A stretch of DNA of 64,000 nucleotides. It comes from Rhipidocladum racemiflorum. Lineage: Eukaryota; Streptophyta; Magnoliopsida; Poales; Poaceae. Below, piece by piece: positions 61,201 through 64,000 of this stretch; within the stretch, counting starts at the first letter, position 1, and each line of letters begins with the position of its first letter. The translations under genes and the position numbers were made by a program. Location: the NCBI GenBank assembly GCA_036346355.1, contig CM070572.1, positions 35,749,944 through 35,813,943 on the forward strand, read 5' to 3'. Below the pieces are notes generated by a model. The model was not told the DNA's origin. It did not search any database and saw only the letters and a list, made by a program, of their open reading frames with translations.

Positions 61201-61911
61201 GTGAATCGAGAAAAATCATCAACAATAACCAAACCATACTTACTTCCCCCGATGCTTATGTAAGCTACGGGACCAAATAAATCCATGTGGAGCATTTCCA
61301 ATGGTCTTGAGGTCGTCATCACGTTCTTGGCGGGATGGGAGGCACCAACTTGCTTGCCCGCTTGACAAGCGCTACAAATCCTATCTTTCTCAAAGACAAC
61401 ATTGGTTAGTCCAAGAATGTGGTTGCCTTTAATGAGTTTGTGAAGATTCCTCATACCGACATGGGCTAGTCGGCGATGCCATAGCCAACCCATGCTAGAT
61501 TTAGCCATTAAGCACGTTTCAAGATTAAGTCTATCCGTATTGAACTCTACGAGATAGAGCTTACCCTTCAAACGTCCTTTAATGGCTATTGAACCATCAA
61601 GCCTCTTAATGACTTCCACACCCTTTTCATTAAACAAACAATTGTAACCCGCTTCACACAATTGTGCAACGGACACCAAATTGTAGCTTAATGATTCAAC
61701 AAGTAAGATATTACTTAAATGGAAATCATTTGAGATAGAGATTTTACCCAAACCAATTACCTCTCCTTTTCCATTATCTCCAAATATGATACTTTTGCTA
61801 TTTGATCCGTTCACATCCAAGTGTGCGAACATTGCCTTTTCTCCGGTCATGTGATGCGTGCATCCGCTATCCAAAATCCAACTTGTTCCACCGGAGATAT
61901 AGGCCTACAAA
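61161..61911 (-). pseudogene. Copia pol, protease and integrase start
   Basis: It begins in frame around 61911 with the aspartic protease motif LDSGCTHHMTG (active-site Asp-Ser-Gly). It continues to the pre-integrase segment WHRRLAHVGMRNLHKL, a zinc-binding CSACQAGK and the first catalytic Asp region LHMDLFGP / VIVDDFSRFTW. A one-base shift near 61197 moves the rest of integrase into another frame. Confidence 0.92.
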
Positions 61912-61987
61912 AACATATTTAGTTTTTGCTCTTTGGTACCCAAACTTGGTTAGGTCCACGCACGTTAGTAACAAGCGATTTAGGGAC

Positions 61988-64000
61988 TCAAATAGAACGA
62001 ACACAAGGAGCATTCTTCGGCTTACGCCCAACATGATAAGCAACTACACGACCGAGGTTAGTCTTTTTAAGCACATAAGAAGCAAAAAACTCAGAGTGAG
62101 CTTTGTGCTTGGATGTTCCTTCGCCTTTTACAAAGTGTATGGGCTTGCTTAAAGGAGCAACAACAATGTTGCTCTTTTTGCCCTTTGGCGGAACATACCC
62201 AAGCCCTTGCCTCTTAGGATTACCTTGGCGCTTACCGAGATACTCCTCTAAACCCTTGCTTGCCTTGTAGGACTTTTGAAGTCCATCTTCAAGCATCACC
62301 TTAAGCTTCTCATTTTCATGAGCTAAGACTTTCAAAGTCTCACAGTTAGTAGCACAAGTAGCAACATCAACATTAAAGTATCTAGCGCAACCGTTGCTCA
62401 TCGAGGGTAATGAAATATTGGAGTTGTTGATTGAGGTAGAAGCTTTATTCGAGAGATCAACAAGCTTCACTTCAAGAGCCTTGCAAGCATCCTTTGCTTT
62501 TGCAAGTTGCTCTAAGAGTGAAGCATTGGTGATCTCAAGACTAAGTGCTTCATTTTTGGTCGAATTTGAGCTTTTGACCAAATCCTCATTTTTCTTCTTT
62601 TCAAGGGACAAGCTCTTCTCTAGTTCAAGGTTCTTCTCCTTCTCAAAAATAAAGAGATCTTCTTGAGCTTCGAGAATAGCTTCCTTTTGCTCAACAACCT
62701 CCTCCAATCTTTCAATATCCTTAAGTAGCAAGTCTAATTTTTTAACATCAAAATCATCCATAGACTTAAATGCTACTTCTTCCTCATCACTAGCATCATC
62801 ACAATCATCCAAGCTATAATCAACAATGGAATGAATAGTGCTCTTAGATGATACCTTGTGCCCCTTTGCCATAAGGCACATTGGAGCATCTTCATCTCCG
62901 TCGCTCAAGTTGTTGAAGAGGCTCTTCAACTTTGTCGGTGGAGTAGCGATGGCGACGGTGGCAAGTCCTCCTTCATTGTCGGAGTTGGACTCGGACTCGG
63001 ACTCGGAGTCGGAGTTCCACTCCTTGCCAATGTATGCATGACCCTTGCCCTTGTACTTCTTGCTCTTGTCCTTGTCCTTCTTGCGGTACTTGTCTTTCTT
63101 GTGCGGCTTTTCTTCCTTCTTTTCTTTGTGTGGGCACTCGGCAATGAAGTGACTGTGTTCCCCACACTCATAGCACTTTCTTGAAGAGTGCCTTCCTCTT
63201 GACTTGTTGCCGAAGCTCTTGGAATGGCTTCCCGGCTTGTATCCTTTTCTCTTCAAGAACTTGTTGAATCTTCTAACAAGAAGGGCCATGTCTTCATTTG
63301 TGAGTGGCCCATTTGATTCTTCTTCGTCGCTTGAGCTATCTTCGGCTTCTTGCACCACCTTGACGGCCTTCAAGGCGATGCCCTTCTTCTTGCCGGACTT
63401 GAGCTCCTCCACCACTTCCGCTTCCTTTACCATCATCTCATCCGTCATCAACCGGCCAATCACATCATGAGGAGTGAGGGTGTCGAAGTTTGGCCGGTCG
63501 CGGATGAGTTGCACAAGGTTGCGGTTGGTGGGGGTGATCACTCGAAGGATGATCTTCACCACGGCCTTGTCGGTGAGCTCGGTGCTTCCAAGTCCCTTTG
63601 CTTGATTCACTAGCACCATCAAGCGATCAAACATATTTGTGTACGATTCACCTTCTTCCAAAGTGAATCGGCTTAGCTCTCCAATGATGAGTTCGATCTT
63701 GGACTCACGGACACTTGACACACCTTCATGAGACACCATCAATCTTTCCCAAATGTCCTTGGCATTGTCAAGGCCATCGACCCGGTTGAACTCGGAGTCG
63801 CTCAAAGCGTTGAACAAGGCATTGACGGCCAAGTCGTTGAAGTGTTGAGCTTTGTCTTCTTCGGAGGTGAGATTGTTGGGGTTTGCGGGCTTGAAACCTG
63901 TTTCAACAATCTTCCAAATACAAGGATGAAGTGATCTCAAATGCATCTTCATTTTATGTTTCCATGCCACATATCGAGTGCCATCGAAGTGAGGCGCTCG
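61988..64000 (-). CDS. Copia gag, 5' end outside window
   Basis: Open from the window edge to a TGA at 61988, about 670 codons. It has a UBN2-type gag region (MKMHLRSLHPCIWKIVE, FEEGESYTNMFDRL-like text), then a zinc knuckle CYECGEHSHFIAEC (CX2CX4HX4C) near 63135-63180, a Lys-rich stretch and a Ser/Asp/Glu-rich stretch. A long heptad-like Leu/Glu/Lys region (about 62430-62720) is likely a coiled coil. Gag forms the intracellular particle of the element. A further 25 codons after the TGA still look gag-like, so the stop may be premature. The start codon is beyond 64000. Confidence 0.9.
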   Translation of the reverse strand, partial: RAPHFDGTRYVAWKHKMKMHLRSLHPCIWKIVETGFKPANPNNLTSEEDKAQHFNDLAVNALFNALSDSEFNRVDGLDNAKDIWERLMVSHEGVSSVRESKIELIIGELSRFTLEEGESYTNMFDRLMVLVNQAKGLGSTELTDKAVVKIILRVITPTNRNLVQLIRDRPNFDTLTPHDVIGRLMTDEMMVKEAEVVEELKSGKKKGIALKAVKVVQEAEDSSSDEEESNGPLTNEDMALLVRRFNKFLKRKGYKPGSHSKSFGNKSRGRHSSRKCYECGEHSHFIAECPHKEKKEEKPHKKDKYRKKDKDKSKKYKGKGHAYIGKEWNSDSESESESNSDNEGGLATVAIATPPTKLKSLFNNLSDGDEDAPMCLMAKGHKVSSKSTIHSIVDYSLDDCDDASDEEEVAFKSMDDFDVKKLDLLLKDIERLEEVVEQKEAILEAQEDLFIFEKEKNLELEKSLSLEKKKNEDLVKSSNSTKNEALSLEITNASLLEQLAKAKDACKALEVKLVDLSNKASTSINNSNISLPSMSNGCARYFNVDVATCATNCETLKVLAHENEKLKVMLEDGLQKSYKASKGLEEYLGKRQGNPKRQGLGYVPPKGKKSNIVVAPLSKPIHFVKGEGTSKHKAHSEFFASYVLKKTNLGRVVAYHVGRKPKNAPCVRSI

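Larger units (their letters stand above)
52294..64000 (-). mobile_element. Large Ty1/Copia retrotransposon, Sirevirus-like, 5' end outside window
   Basis: Minus-strand element with, from right to left, gag (running off the window), protease, integrase, reverse transcriptase, RNase H, an additional env-like ORF, a polypurine tract and the 3' LTR. The order protease-integrase-RT-RNase H is diagnostic of Copia. The long gag with coiled coil and the extra ORF between pol and the 3' LTR point to the Sirevirus group (inference). It inserted into TNP2 copy B and is itself split by a solo LTR (57768-59560). The left flank is AAGCT (52289-52293); its partner duplication should lie beyond 64000. Confidence 0.88.

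Overview
This is a plant nuclear window, almost certainly from a grass. It has one intact-looking cellular gene and is otherwise dominated by transposable elements. The grass call rests on the GC-rich first exon of the P450, the mix of Tourist, Stowaway, hAT and CACTA elements, and grass-style Copia and Gypsy LTRs nested in each other. A panicoid grass is likely, but the species is not identified.

Layout. 1-17 kb holds no gene I can recognise. It carries a Tourist MITE (4774-5059), a hAT MITE (6644-7172), a small CACTA-like element with a 5S rRNA-derived segment inside it (8204-8870), and two inverted copies of another MITE. 17.4-20.2 kb is a five-exon, minus-strand cytochrome P450 of the CYP734A type (brassinosteroid-inactivating family). 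It has a TATA box about 190 bp upstream of the start codon and GA/CT repeats in the promoter and intron 1. 20.4-33.8 kb is gene-poor, with two related hAT MITEs (22165-22688 and 23975-24468), long AG/TC microsatellites, a CACTA end (31131) and a Stowaway MITE (32348-32577).

33.9-52.3 kb is a pile of CACTA (En/Spm) remnants. It holds a minus-strand TNPA-type gene ending in a Ulp1-like cysteine protease domain with believable splice sites, and two TNP2 transposase pseudogenes in opposite orientation (42.8-44.56 kb minus; 50.19-52.29 kb plus). There are also several blocks of CACAGACGGTT subterminal repeats and a broken Gypsy gag. Three solo LTRs with target-site duplications are inserted here, one inside another (624 bp inside 3.9 kb inside CACTA).

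52.3-64 kb is the 3' part of one large minus-strand Ty1/Copia element, probably Sirevirus-like: 3' LTR, polypurine tract, extra env-like ORF, RNase H/RT, integrase, protease and gag running off the right edge. It cut into the plus-strand TNP2 gene. It is itself split within RT by a 1.8-kb solo LTR carrying six tandem hairpins. A short palindrome of the form CCGGA(G/T)ACTCCGG is repeated about 23 times in five clusters of this one element, including its coding sequence.

How the parts relate. The P450 is the only likely host gene. The rest records successive insertions whose order can be read from the nesting: CACTA first, then the Gypsy and solo LTRs and the Copia element, then the solo LTR inside Copia. 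I found no convincing new gene system. The most unusual things are the palindrome family shared by all parts of the Copia element and the 5S-derived segment inside a CACTA-like element.
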